Source: Fagopyrum homotropicum (Eukaryota > Streptophyta > Magnoliopsida > Caryophyllales > Polygonaceae). Taken from it: a DNA stretch of 64,000 nt. A program made the translations under genes and the position numbers. The notes under the pieces were generated by a model. That model saw nothing but the letters and a program-made list of their open reading frames with translations. It made no database searches and was not told the DNA's origin. Shown here piece by piece: positions 34,826 to 47,900 of the stretch. Location: contig BSWB01000002.1 of NCBI GenBank assembly GCA_033239125.1, forward strand, positions 186,001-250,000. Direction: 5' to 3'. Position 1 is the stretch's first letter. Each line of letters starts with the position of its first letter.

Positions 34826-37502
34826 ATGGCGGCTCTACTTGAATCCCTATCCTCTCCTCTCTTCTCAGCTGTTTCTCTTCTCTCTACGTCTCCAAGTTCA
34901 AGGCCGTCTTCCCTCTCCGCTCTCCGGAACCCTTCTAAATTGTCGGCAGGCGGCTTCTGTATTAAGCATAACGTGTCAAGATGGACGCCTAGTAGCTCCA
35001 TCCCCAGGATTGTGGCTCGTGTTCAAGATTTTGGTGTTGAAAGTTAGTGTCTCTTGCTTAATTTCGCTTTTCCTGCTTTTGTTTATGTGCATACCTTTTT
35101 GTGATAATTATCCTTTTATTGTCTTATTTGTTTATATCTTTCTTGTGAAACGCAATGTCCGGCTACGGATACGATGTGCTAATTGGTCAGTAAGGGATGA
35201 AGATGGACTATGCAAACTATTTATTTGGGGGATCTTGAGACGTTGTATATTTGTGTGTCTTCTGTTATCTTCATGTTTTATTTTGAACATTTGTCTTGCA
35301 ACAGAACGAGGTGTGTCATTGGCAGTAAGTTGTAGTGAAACCACACAATTTCTAATCATAGTAATATGAAATTCAACCACTAAGTTGAGTCCTAGCCTCT
35401 GATAATGAGGAAAGGATACCTGGGATGGTCATAAATTGAAGTATTGCAAATAGTAGGGGACTGGGTCATAAATTGAATGAGTCCGAGACATCATACACGA
35501 GCAACGATCAGTTATTCTTTGTTTGTGCTGATGATAGTAATGCCGTATACAGTAGTATTTTCTATTTCTCATCCTTTAGGTCTATACTTTATGCTCTTCA
35601 AACTGCAATGCATAGTGGAACTATCTCAATTTCCTGAAAGTGCTGAAAGTCTGTACAAATCTACGTCATGGATCAGAGGATCTTCTTATAGCTTTTGAGG
35701 GGTTTAGTTGTAAATTGTGTTATGATAGATAAGCTCATGGTTATGAGTATGTTTTCATGGCTTTGTTTGGTTATTGTGGAAGGAAGATGGTGCACCCAGA
35801 CCACCTTTTAAATGGCAGAGGGTGTTGCTCAAAGTTAGTGGTGAAGCTTTGGCTGGAGATAATACTCAAAACATCGATCCAAAGGTGTACTTATTGAAGC
35901 ATCAATCATCTCCCTTTCATCCATTTTGTTGTTAATAATATGGGTATGCACTTTAATTTAGGTTACAATGGCGATTGCAAGGGAAGTTGCTGCTGTAACT
36001 CGTCTTGGTATTGAGGTAAATAATGATAGTTAACTTGCAATGTCTTATGGTCTTTGACATATAAATTCTTTTTATGTGGCAACAGTCAATATTATTCTGC
36101 AGTCCAGACCGTAACATGAAACATTATGCTAATATTAGGTCAGGATGCCTTTAGTCAATCTTATGCTTCTTTAGTTCGTTCATATTCTGAGACGCAATAC
36201 ATGAAACAAGGTAATTAGGTAAGGTGCACTGATTGGGGGTGGGCAGTGTTCATGCTTTGCCATTGAAAGTTCGTGTGATTATTCAGCTGGTTGTAAGATA
36301 TTGTCTTACCAGCAAGACTGCAAACATACGAAACTACTTTGTGATACAGAATACCTTTTTTAGTTTTCTTACGTTTTTGCCTTTTTGTTGTTTTACTGTG
36401 ATATTGGATACCTAAGGCGCTGATCAATTAATTGTTTCTGCACAATTTTTTAAGATACTTAGTGTTGATGTGAATTATTTAGGTGGCCATTGTGGTTGGT
36501 GGTGGAAATATATTTCGTGGGGCTTCTTGGGCAGGAAGCAGTGGCTTGGATCGATCATCTGCCGATTACATAGGGTATGCTCTCTTTTTAATCACTCCAT
36601 ACTGCCATTTGTTTCACTCATACTACTTGTCTTATAATTATATACCATTGTATAGGATGTTGGCAACTGTGATGAATGCAATATTTCTACAAGCAGCTAT
36701 GGAGAGTATTGGGATCCCAACCAGAGTGCAGACTGCATTTCGTATATCTGAGGTTGCTGAGCCTTACATACGCAGGAGAGCTGTTCGGCATCTGGAGAAA
36801 GGGAGAGTAGTAATCTTTGCTGCTGGTACTGGAAATCCATTCTTCACCACTGATACAGCTGCTGCCCTTCGCTGTGCAGAAAGTAAGACATATTTAGTTC
36901 TGTATGGTATATTTTTATGTTTTGACCCAACGACGAGGTTATTTTTTATTTTGGTCTATGAATTTAAACTTTGAAACACCGGGAAGGAATTTCAGTGACT
37001 TGTTTATAAATCTCAGCTGTCGCCTGTCTTGGACGTGGCCTGAAAATATTTACCCTTTGTAGGTCGCATTACTATGTCTCACTGATTGATTATTAAATGC
37101 AGTTAATGCAGAGGTTTTACTGAAAGCTACAAATGTTGATGGAGTTTATGAAGATGATCCTCGTAGCAACCCTGATGCTTGCCTGCTGGAAACTCTATGT
37201 TATCAGGATGTCATATCTAAGGAGCTGTCTGTGATGGATATGACAGCCATTACTTTGTGCCAAGAAAATAATATACCTGGTATTTCCAACTGCTTGACTT
37301 TTACTTGGTTGAAGTCAATGTGTATGTTGTGGTTGCATGACTTGCTCAAGCATACTAGATTGAACTTGTTTGACCTGTGTGTTCAGTTGTTGTCTTCAAC
37401 TTAAACAAAGATGGAAATATTTCAAGAGCAATCCGAGGAGAGAAGGTTGGTACAATAATTGGAGAGAAGATGGAATTTAACTGTAACAAGAGTGCAAACT
37501 GA
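34826..37502 (+). CDS. PUMPKIN: plastid UMP kinase (PyrH/PUMPKIN type), 326 aa
   Basis: Exons 34826-35042, 35787-35884, 35962-36015, 36483-36574, 36656-36882, 37103-37279 and 37387-37502 (981 nt), all GT-AG. It phosphorylates UMP to UDP and has the bacterial amino-acid-kinase fold. Evidence: Ser-rich N-terminal transit peptide (about 1-70), then KWQRVLLKVSGEALAG, VAIVVGGGNIFRG (nucleotide-binding Gly loop), IFAAGTGNPFFTTDTAAALR, and LKATNVDGVYEDDP. The Arabidopsis homologue acts in plastids and also binds intron RNA. The acceptor of exon 2 was set at the second AG (35786) because only that keeps frame with exon 1. Total length fits a PyrH core (about 240 aa) plus transit peptide. Confidence 0.95.
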
Positions 37503-38502
37503 AGATGCCCTCGAAGGTCAAGGTTGTATGTTCTTGGCTGATCTCATATTGTAGTTGGGAGACGCCATATTCCAACTTAGATATATGACAATATGACATC
37601 TATGGCTTCTCAAGCTGTGAGATAATATATACACCAGAATACTTGGGAGGTTTGTTCAATGATCGTGTAAATAAATTTAGAAACAACAATCAGTCTGAAT
37701 ATTCTTTTCTTTCCAAAGGATGGATATCATACTACCCTTCTGAGAATGAATTCATATGTTGCATTTACCTTAGTTTCGTCTTGTTTGAGTGCTTGTTTTG
37801 AACGTGTTGGTTGGTTTTGACAAAGCAATTCCACTTGAAGCTTCATGATCTGTGCGAGCAATGGCCATCTGGTTAGAACATTGACAGCAATCATGGTATT
37901 CACTTCATAAGCTTACTCCTTTAAACCCAACTCATGCCAACTCTCCAAACCCAAGTGGCTTATGTTTGCAAGTGAATAAGAGCCCTGACCTTTTTCAAAA
38001 TGGGAAGCAATCCAACAATATGAATTTTGCAGGGCGGAAGTTGTTAAAAGCCATCCAACAATAGTGGCGGAAGTTGTTCTAAATGGTTAAATTTGATGTT
38101 GGTCCTAGAGACAATTGTCATGAATGATCGTACTAAAGTTGGTAATGGTGTACACCAATCACCAAAAGAGAGAAGATAAAATATAACCTATACATACCAC
38201 CAAGTATAACTGACACGCTGAAAGACCATTTCACATATGAATTTTGCATCACAATGAAGCTCAAAAAGACCAGCCCCCCAGAAAATACAAGTATCGGCAA
38301 TACACTCACTCCACAATCGATATAGTGTTCATCACCAGATAAGAGTTATTAGAGAATTTGACTATAAGTTAGATCATTTTACTTTGCTACATAACTCTCA
38401 AGACATTCATCAGAAAAAAAGGGGACCGGGAGAAGGTGGGGAAAGGACTAAATTGCTCGGACCACCATATGCATAATAATCACACAGTTGAAGACATTCC
38501 AA
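37503..38502. other. convergent 3' intergenic region
   Basis: 3' flanks of the UMP kinase gene (plus) and the Pro/Ser-rich protein gene (minus). No coding features or clear repeats. Confidence 0.5.
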
Positions 38503-41500
38503 CTAATCTCCTCTACCTTCTCTCAAGCTTCTCCCTCTTCTGTAGTCTACTTCTGCATCTGAGTACGACAACCCCTTCTCATACTTCCTTCTCCCTCCAC
38601 TTGCCCCCATATTTGAAAATATGTCGTCTTCATCATTCACAACACGGTTTCCGCGTGTCCTTTCTCTCCCCACGTTCTTGCCACTCATTTGGCTCTTGTC
38701 ATTACAGCCTGATCCATAAGCTGCATTCTTACCTGCAACATTATTGTTTAAATCATATCAAAACCAACTAAATTTGTTTCTTTCTAATTTTCACTATCAC
38801 AACAATGATATGAAATCTCTCGGTAACTCAATTCGAATATGTTTCTGATCCTCACAAACAAGGTCGTATTCATGATTTTCCATAATTACATACACGTCAC
38901 CCACAACAACCAGAGTGGCTGTCTGCCCATACTTCTACTACTCAAATCCTTTCCCTAATGTTATAACTTCAATATCATTGTACCTTACTAAGACAGTTGA
39001 CACTTGACATAAATTTATACCCAAATTCTCAGCTAGTTTATTATTGGAGGAAATAATTTTTTATATAACTAACCTTCCTAATTGTCTTTCTGAAAATATA
39101 TAAAAAATCCTTGATGTCTTCATGGGTTCGTCTAAAATAATAAGTTTAATTCACAATATGAACTCCATAATCTACCTTTATCTACTATACCTACATATCT
39201 ACATTATACATAGTATGTCATGTGCTTTACTTCACAAATCATAACCCAGCCGCTTCATAATCATCTACAATAACAACTTTAAGGGAAGTAGAAGTTTGGA
39301 TAAAGACCAATACAAATGACACAATCAAATTGCCTCTGAAATAGACATCAACTCCCACATCTCATTTAGACCATAACAAGGTCTATAGTAATTTGAAAAC
39401 TTTTTAGGCGTTATATTATATTCATCTGTCTTCCTAACCGATTCAACACGGGATGTTCTGAATGTTTATTTAAACCTGCATTAATATGCATCTAAACTTC
39501 ATGTTCTCTTCTTTCTAAACCTCAAATACTTTTCTGCCCTCACCCACCTCTAAACTACCCCACTAACTTGCTGAACATGCACTGTAGACGACATTATTTG
39601 GCACACTGCCACCCAAGCACATAGAATATTGACATGTACATGTAAATTCTATGTGTGCAAATCCCTAATTTCTATATTAACTTGCCTATATGTGATGTTG
39701 TGCAACTCAAATTAACTCCATTGCTTACAAACAGCCAAGCTGAACTCCATTGAAACTCAAAAGTCATAACTTTTCTATAGGAATCATTATAATTTTAGTG
39801 AAGCTTGATAAAATTTAAACACACTGATAAAGAGTTTTTTCTTCACTGTCACATAGTGAATTACACAAGATACAACCCCCTCTAATGAACACTAAGCAAC
39901 ACGTATTTCAGGCCATTTTGGTTCCGGGACAGCATATTTATATTTCTACATAAGCAACCATCTAGCATCACTGAGATTTCAATATTTCATACAAGCATAT
40001 GTCCAACCAAGGCTTGATTCAAAGAACATTTGCATATGCACGTACATAACTACACACATATCCCCATCCTCCAACAACTATTTATCATCTCACCTTGTAC
40101 TATGATTTATTTCTTAGTTCTAGACCTCCTTCTCATAGTATGTCTAGAAATATGGCTATACAATTTCTGGGCAACATCTTAAGTTCTGCATAATCCTATA
40201 AAGTTTCCTTTAACCCCTTTATTGATGAACCCATTAATTTCTATTGAATAATAAATAAACTAACAGCCCAATTTCTGAAAACCCGAACGCAAAAACAACT
40301 AACTCAATTTTCTTCCTCTTCCTTTCACCCTGCCAAATACCAGTATGCCAAATTTTCACAGCACCCCCAAAATACCTCAATAAATCCCAAATAGTTTCAA
40401 GAATGACCAATCTCAGTTGTATATTGATATATACGTGTGACTGACAGCTGAATTTATCAGTTACGCAGTTCATCGCAAGCAAATAATGGATGCACAGTCT
40501 ATACACTGACAAAATAATGGCTGGTTTAGTACACACATACAAAGGAGATCCAAAGCTCTAATCAGTTCCTATCAACCCAAGGCAGGAAACAGGTGAAAAC
40601 TTTCATCCAAATGACTACTCAACCCCATCCTCTAATATTTACCCTATTTTATACAGTCATTGAGAGTAGAGGATAAAACAGATTACACTGACCTCTTTGG
40701 AAATTATTAGATCTACTTCAATAAGATAGCATGGAATACAGAGCCGATTGTATTTCAAAATAGATGTTTAACAATAGAGAGATATTTATGCTTATGCATG
40801 TAGACCGACCTGCAAATCGGCTGGCCGAAAATTTCAATTCCCGGTTCATTGCCTCGTCAATTTGATTTTGCTCTAATCTGGTATTCTTCTCACTATGTGA
40901 ATTAGTTTCTGGCTTCAGCGCCTCTTGGTCACTGTGCTTCCATTCACCTAATTTGAGTACATCAGTGTGCAGCTTGGTGGAGATTGGAGGCAGCATGGTG
41001 AAGGAGTCATCCATAACATCAGTTATTTCCACATATTGGGCTGTAGTAATAATTTCATCAGCACTGAACCCAAATGATGCTCTATATGCCTCTATTTCTT
41101 CCACATCTTGCTTGGTGTTCTTATTTTGCCGGGTATGGTGCACACCACCTCCATTAGAGTGAATATCCGAGTCCTTGGATATACTTAGTCTTCCACCAGA
41201 ATGGGACGGTTGGTCCAAGTAGAACTGAGCAAATGTCTCAGGACAGAAGAAATTGGAATCTCGAGGCATGGAAGGACTAGTACCAAGTGGTCCAGATCCA
41301 CTCGTAGGATGTTTTGTAGTCTCGGAACCATAGACATTATCCCACTGTGAAGAGAAATCCCTCTCAAGAAAAGGAGATGATAAGCGAGTACCTGAGTTTC
41401 TTGAAACAGGTGATATAATACTACTAGGGGGACTTGCTGGTGAAAGTGGATATGTTGCCTGTAGATCACTTCTAGAATCACAAGTTTTTCCAGCACATTT

Positions 41501-42975
41501 GAGATCCGAAGTAGATGAAAGAAATTGAGCAAAAGGCACATCCGGAGAAGAAGGTGTTGTCAAGTGAGCTAGTTCTGGTGGAGGAGTAAACGGAGCAGTG
41601 GACGGTTCGGTTGTGAAGGTAGAGAACACAGGTGGCGAAACCAACTGTGTCTCATGGGCATATGGTCCAGTGGCATACATAGTAGAGGAAGGCCCACCGG
41701 GAGAATTAGCGGACAAGGAAGGGAAACAACTTGGGGATTGAGCAGTAGAGGGAAATGCAGAATTGCTGAAGGATGCAGGAGAGGAAGGCGGAGCTAGAAG
41801 AGAGGGTGCCAAGGAAGTTGCTTGATTTGGTAGCCCAGCTGCCTGAGCGCCGTTGGATTGGTTCACGGAAGCATTGCCTTCTGGAGTACGTGATGCTGGT
41901 ACGATACGCTTGCAGCCCTTCTGATTACCAAAGCAAGGTAAACGAACCCAACACCCAATCCATTTTTTCCACTGCAGTGCAAAAGAAGTTATATAAGCAC
42001 CCAATGCAACTAATTCATTCAAGAAATAGATTAAACATAAAAACTTGAAAGTTCAATGATACAAAATACAGCCATCCCTTTCACCCATCCTAAATCCAAT
42101 GTGGAATGGGAAAATAGTCATACAATAGATAACAAAGGAAGCTGTAGCTAAATGGTATTGTGTTAAAATGGCATCCAAAACATTTTATAAACATCAACCT
42201 CACTATTAATAATGGACAGAAGATCGGTCCTAGGGCTTGCGCATACATATTTGCATTCAACGACATTGTAACAGTTGCATTTTCAAGGAACTAGATCTCA
42301 GAAAACTGGAAGGTGCTTTCTTGGCTCTCTGGATATTACTCAAAAAGTTCAAATATATTCAATTATAGTATTATGAAATAGCTATATCCCAAACTCTTTT
42401 TATTTCCCAGAGTAGCAGTATAAAGAAAACTGGAAGGTGCTTTCTTGCGCCTACATATTTGCATTCAAATATTTTCAAGGAACTAGAGCTCAGAAAACTG
42501 GAAGGTGCTTTCATGCTACTTGAATTTAAAAAAATCACGAACCTCGCATACTAGGAGAAGCTTAGGACAATGGACAGGAAACCAGGATACGATATTTTTG
42601 TAAAATTTCACATTTTCCTTTTATCAAACTTAAGTGCAGGTTTTGTGTTGCTGCCAAAGAATAGCATAAAAATTGAAGATAATGCAACACTAGCAGGTAA
42701 GAATCACACCTTACAACCTAATCCTGTGAACTAGATTGAACATGTAGAGATGATACGAGTCAGTAAGAAGAAAATTAAGAGTAAACAGGTGAGGTGAGGT
42801 CAGATCTGAAGCATAAAAGTATAAAGTAGGTAGTAAAGAGTAGCGTGTACGGGGGAACAGTAAGGATATCATGAACAAGTGAAAGGAAAAATGGAGATAG
42901 TAGAATTGGAAAAGGAAGACAGATCTGTAAAATTACCCGTTCCTGAAGGGGAAATCTGTTCTGCTCAGAAGCCAT
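38503..42975 (-). CDS. Pro/Ser-rich plant family protein (At1g76660-like, 'hydroxyproline-rich glycoprotein family'), 476 aa
   Basis: Exons (minus) 42975-42937, 41971-40810 and 38732-38503 (1431 nt), with a 2.1-kb second intron. The N-terminus MASEQNRFPLQER is followed by WIGCWVRLPCFGNQKGCKRI, then a long disordered Pro/Ser/Thr region. Conserved short blocks follow: FAQFL, DVEEIEAYRASFGFSADEI, and a C-terminal SDAEVDYRRGRSLREGRGD. There is no signal peptide despite the family's legacy name, so a cell-wall glycoprotein is unlikely. The Cys/Trp-containing N-terminal block suggests peripheral membrane or nuclear association, but function is unknown. The third exon is supported by in-frame splicing (phase 1) and the conserved C-terminal motif. 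Confidence 0.85.
42281..42520. repeat. three short direct repeats in intron 1 of the Pro/Ser-rich gene
   Basis: AACTGGAAGGTGCTTTC recurs at about 42304, 42428 and 42495. Two of the copies are preceded by TTTTCAAGGAACTAGA.CTCAG, with CATATTTGCATTCAA nearby. Confidence 0.75.
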
Positions 42976-44940
42976 GGCGGAAATTCACAGCGACATTCAG
43001 GAACCCTTGACTACACTGCAATCTCTGCTATTAGGAAAGAGAAGAGGATAGAGGTGAAACGGAGATTAGATGTGTAAGTGGGGGAAAAGCTTTAGCTTTA
43101 GGAAAAGGGGAATTTGTATGGAAAACGAAGAGCATAAAAGAAATCACATGCAAATTAGCAAAAGGAAAAGCAGAAGAAAGGAAGAAATGTTGGGCAAAGA
43201 AAAGAAAACCCCTTACGTTTTTTGGTCTATTAAAGCCAAAAAGAAAAGAAAAAGCAGCTGGGAGAAAATAGAAAAGAAAACACTGCATCTCATATTCTAC
43301 TCTGCCATCTCAAAGCAAAGCAGTGTCATACTCGATACTATCCTACTGCTACAGTGCTACGTCTCTGCAAACCCATCCGGTCCGCAGGTCCAGCCCGAGA
43401 ACCGGGTTCGGGCTAAGAAATTGGAAATGTGAACAGCAAATTTGCAATTTGCACACAAACCCGATACGCTCGACCGGCAGATCTGAAATTAGGAGTTGAA
43501 CGGCGACGGCAAGAACTAAGAAGACCCTGAATCTTGTACGACAACAATTGAGGCGGCGGCTAGCGTTGCTGGAGTGTAATGAGTGCGGTTGAAGGAAAAG
43601 TAAAGTTGATTACTTTCTTGTCTATTGTCCATATATGAACCCAGTAAGCAAGTCCGTCCTCCACCACTATGAATAATTATGATTTCTAGTACCATCGAGC
43701 CTTTATAAATGTAACAGTCACATGAATGATTCTAAACTTCATAATTATTTATGAAATAGGCAATGATATTATACGAGACTAACACGTTTTATTTACCTAC
43801 CTCATCTGAGCTGCAAACAAGTCATTTTTTACGACTCAAAAAATACTGAATTTGACAAACAACTATTTTACACCCCTCTTTGTTTCTTCGTGAAACTCCA
43901 GCTCGCACATAGACTCAGCTATGCTGAGATGTTTGAGCGCCAAGCCCACTTGCTTTAATTTGTTGTAAATGTGAATCAACAGATACTGAATGTAAGAGTT
44001 GATCATCAAGGCAGTAGTCAATTTGTTGCAAATGTGAATGAATCAATGGATACCGAAGATGTAGAGTTGAGCCTCAGGGCATTACTCAATTTGTTGCAAA
44101 TGTGAATCAATAAATACCGAAGATGTAAGAGTTGAGTCTCAGGCATTAGTCAATTTGTTGTAAATGTGAATCAATGGATACCAAATGTGAGAGTTGAGCC
44201 TCCCGGCATTAGTATATTTGTTGTGAATGTGAATCAATATATACAAAAGATGTAAGAGTTGAGCCTCAAGGCATTAGTCAATTTGTTATAAATGTAAACC
44301 AATAGATACCTAATAATAGAGTGTTCCCAAACAAGTGAACAATATTGCATTGGAGCATAGTCAAATGTGAATACCCGTTCTTCGGGTAGAGATCAAACAG
44401 TCCTCCGCAACCAAAACACTTGTTCTTCGTGTTGAGATCAAACAGTCGTCCGCAACCAAAATGTACCACAAATCAGGAAAAAAAAAAACATTTGGAACCA
44501 AGTTTATCAACTAACCCATTAAGTCATCAAACTTGAAAACTAGGGTTTTGAATTAGAGCTTCAAACTTGGAGGAAGGGCTCAAATGAGCATGAAACTGAT
44601 GTTAACAGCGTTGTGCAACCAACAGAAAACAATTTTGCAGAGGCTCAGGCTTTGTGCAACCAGGATAGAGCGACTTGATGGTAAGGGTAAGAATGGAAGA
44701 TATAACGCGTTTGATTGTTGTGATATCAAAATACAAAATAAATAGTAGATATATAATAACATCAATAATTATGGTGCATTGTTTCAAAAGTAAATATAAC
44801 TCATCGGGCAAAGGCTTCTATTGAGAATCAAAATTCAGAATGTAAACCAAAATGCTGAGCACAGTTTTTAGAATCAGAAAAGAAGACGGTCGACCTCCCT
44901 TACAGCTATCCAGCAAGAAACGTGTTCACTAGAAGACTGC
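42976..44940. other. promoter side of the Pro/Ser-rich gene and spacer
   Basis: 42976-43600 is the 5' leader and promoter side of the minus-strand gene, purine-rich on the plus strand. A minisatellite at 43958-44310 is listed separately. 44310-44940 is the 3' flank of SPCS2. No further genes are seen. Confidence 0.5.
43958..44310. repeat. 64-bp minisatellite, about 5.5 copies
   Basis: A unit starting TTTGTTG(C/T)(A)AATGTGAATCAA, with GATGTAAGAGTTGAGCCTCA and GGCATTAGTCAA, begins at about 43959, 44022, 44090, 44154, 44217 and 44282 (spacing 63-68 bp). Confidence 0.9.
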
Positions 44941-47900
44941 TCACTTGCCCTTCTTTGGTTCCTTGGAGTAGTCGTTTATTAGTCCTTCTACATCTTTCCA
45001 CACCAAACCTTCCACCAAAACTCCATCCTTGGTGAACCTGAACCATCAATCATAAACTGTTTTATTAACTGTTCACGCCAGATAATGCGTTAGTTATAAC
45101 ATCTGTGCCCGAGAATTTGGGGGAGACGAAGACACAAACCATTTAGTTACACTTTTGGTAAACTCTACGGGTTTGTTTGCAGAGATGGACTTTGGATCTG
45201 CACTTGCTATAGTCAGTGTGTACATATCTGAGAATCTGGGCAATTTCGAAGACACAACCAGACCAGTTGTATTAAAAGATCCCTGCAACAAAGCAAATTC
45301 ACCTGTTACAATTTAATTAACTCGACCCAGCCAGGATTCTTGCCTCACACAAGGAAAATATGAAGAGAAGCACACGCTGAGGATCAAAACTGTTAATATC
45401 TAAGTCATCTACAGAACGAAACAAAACAACTTTCCTACAGGATTACAGCACCCAGGAAATAGAACGTGAGGAATCATATACAATTGACTGTTTCATTTCA
45501 ACGGCCAAAAAGACTAAGCACCGTGAATCAGTCATTGGCAATAAAAAACAGAGAGATACAGCCTCGTATCAGCAAACTGATAAGGTAGTCAGAATACTTG
45601 ATTCGCATTGATCAACTTATAGGAGATGCATAGGAGAAATAAAGCTGTCATTTCACTCATTTGCTTTGTGTTCAAAAAAAGTTAGGTGCTCTTCCATTTT
45701 GTATTAATACAGACTTTTTATTTCTGGTTTCCCAAAAACTGAACTTCGATATTATTTTAGACAACTACAAAATGAAGCTGCAAATCCTTCACAAACCAAA
45801 CCTAATAAGACTACAATTTAATAGCAAGCATTGTATACCTAAAAAACAACTCTGTAATACTATATGCTGATAGAAAGCAATAATCAAATATCTCCTTCAT
45901 TGATGCTCCTATCAAAATGGAATATTCTATAAAACAAGCAACGAATTTGGAGTGCAAATAGACTGTAAAACTCACTTAAACACAAAAGACCAGGTAACCC
46001 TGCTCAATAAGTTGCTAATTTTGGGATCTTAAAATTATTTTAAAACTGCAAATAAAATGCTTTCATCATGACCATATGTCATAATAAAAAACATTAACTT
46101 CTTATTCAGAAAAAAAAAACAATTGGTACAAGTGACTTGCTACAATACATACCGGCGGTGGATAGGTGAACAAGATGGCATTCTTTTCCTTAGTGTATAT
46201 GATCAGCTGTAACAATCCATTGAAGATGATATACGTGCCAATGTCAAGGATGAAACAATGGTAGATTATATGGGTAACAATGCTGCACACAGTCATACTA
46301 ATATACAGTATATACTACATCTTTAAGTCTCTCAAACATTATAATAATACAGCTTTTTATGAAAGATAACATAATATACATATTTACCATATAAACAAGT
46401 AGCCATGTGAATAAAGATAGTTGAATTCTCCAGAAACATAAACACAGTAGAGCACTTGTGATGAATCATATGTAAATAAACTAAAGATATATTATGAGAA
46501 GGATATAATACAATACAACCAATCAGAAAATCACGGTTGGCGGGAAATTTCTTCAGATAGAATTGAGCAACTAGTGCGATGACAATGATTATAGTTCCCA
46601 ACAATAACCTTATGTTACTCAGCCTCACATCTTCAACATAACCACGACTTGTAACAATCTAGCAAAACAAGAAATGAAAACAGAGTCATAAACTCAGCAT
46701 TTCACCCAACATCCGAAATAATAGAAATCACAGATTATGTCAAATGATAAAATAAAGGGCTCAAACTTCAATCAAACCACTTGAGTCATGACAATGTATT
46801 CAGTTCACACTTCACAGAAGCTCATACAAGGGAACAAGCTATCAGGATGATAGAACACTTAGCCTGAACTAGAGTCCATGGAAGAGCATCTAGTGGATAT
46901 TTCATTTTGTTGGAATTCACCTTTCTAAATTACTTTAACTTGTTTCTTAGTTGTGCTAGACTATCTTTTAGTCTTTATTATTCTCCTATGTTTTGAGATT
47001 ATGCTATAGGTATTAGATTATCTTAACTAGGCTACTTTCTGATTTTTCTGTCTTTTGGGTTTCCTTTTCTCTTGTATTTATTCTTTGGCCCTTGCCATTG
47101 TAATAGACACACAGAAATTACTTCTCCTTCTCTGTGTACTACCACATTCATATATGGTGATCATTCTCAAATCATTTCGGCCTTACAAGTTTATGGCTAG
47201 ATAAACGGAGTCTCTCTCTTGAATAATAAGCAATAACAAGTAGTACTGTACCAAGGCTTCACTAGTAGTTGTCACAACTCACAACAAGCTTCAGCATGTC
47301 AGTCCCACTGCCAACTCCTAGGTCCACCTACTTCACTTCTTTTATGATCTTTCTACTTTCCAAATTAAACCATATATCGAAGGCAATTTGGTAGAGATGC
47401 TACAAAATTAGCATGAAGAAAAAGAAAAAAAAAATTATTGGTCTCAAGTAATACATGAGTGAAAAACTACAAATATAGCTAAGATTCGTATGATCTAGGT
47501 CCAAAATATGGACTGGTCTAGTGATGTATTTCGTATATTATCCAAGCATCCAACTCTCTTAAAAAAGGTAAAACCGAATGAAGTTAAGAGATCAACCACA
47601 TAAGTCTTGTTCTAATTTCAAAATGTAGAAAGTCTGTCAGAATTGCAACTTTTTATAATCATGCAATATTAGAATCACGAGACAAGAAATTTTTCAGGTA
47701 AAAAAAAAGGCTTCTATGTTGTATATATGTGTGATGCGTGCTCATTTGGTCAAACTTTCTATGCAGGATAATAAAAAAAATAAAATGACGACAAAAGCAT
47801 CATAAGAACTCTGCCACAGAAGTATATTAATATTCCCTTTTTAGTCTCAAATACAGAAGTCCAGAACAGATCAGAAGCTGTCAAATACACTAATGTATGT

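Noticed and set aside
38436..38771. Plus-strand 111-codon ORF
   Set aside because: Antisense shadow of the last exon of the Pro/Ser-rich gene.
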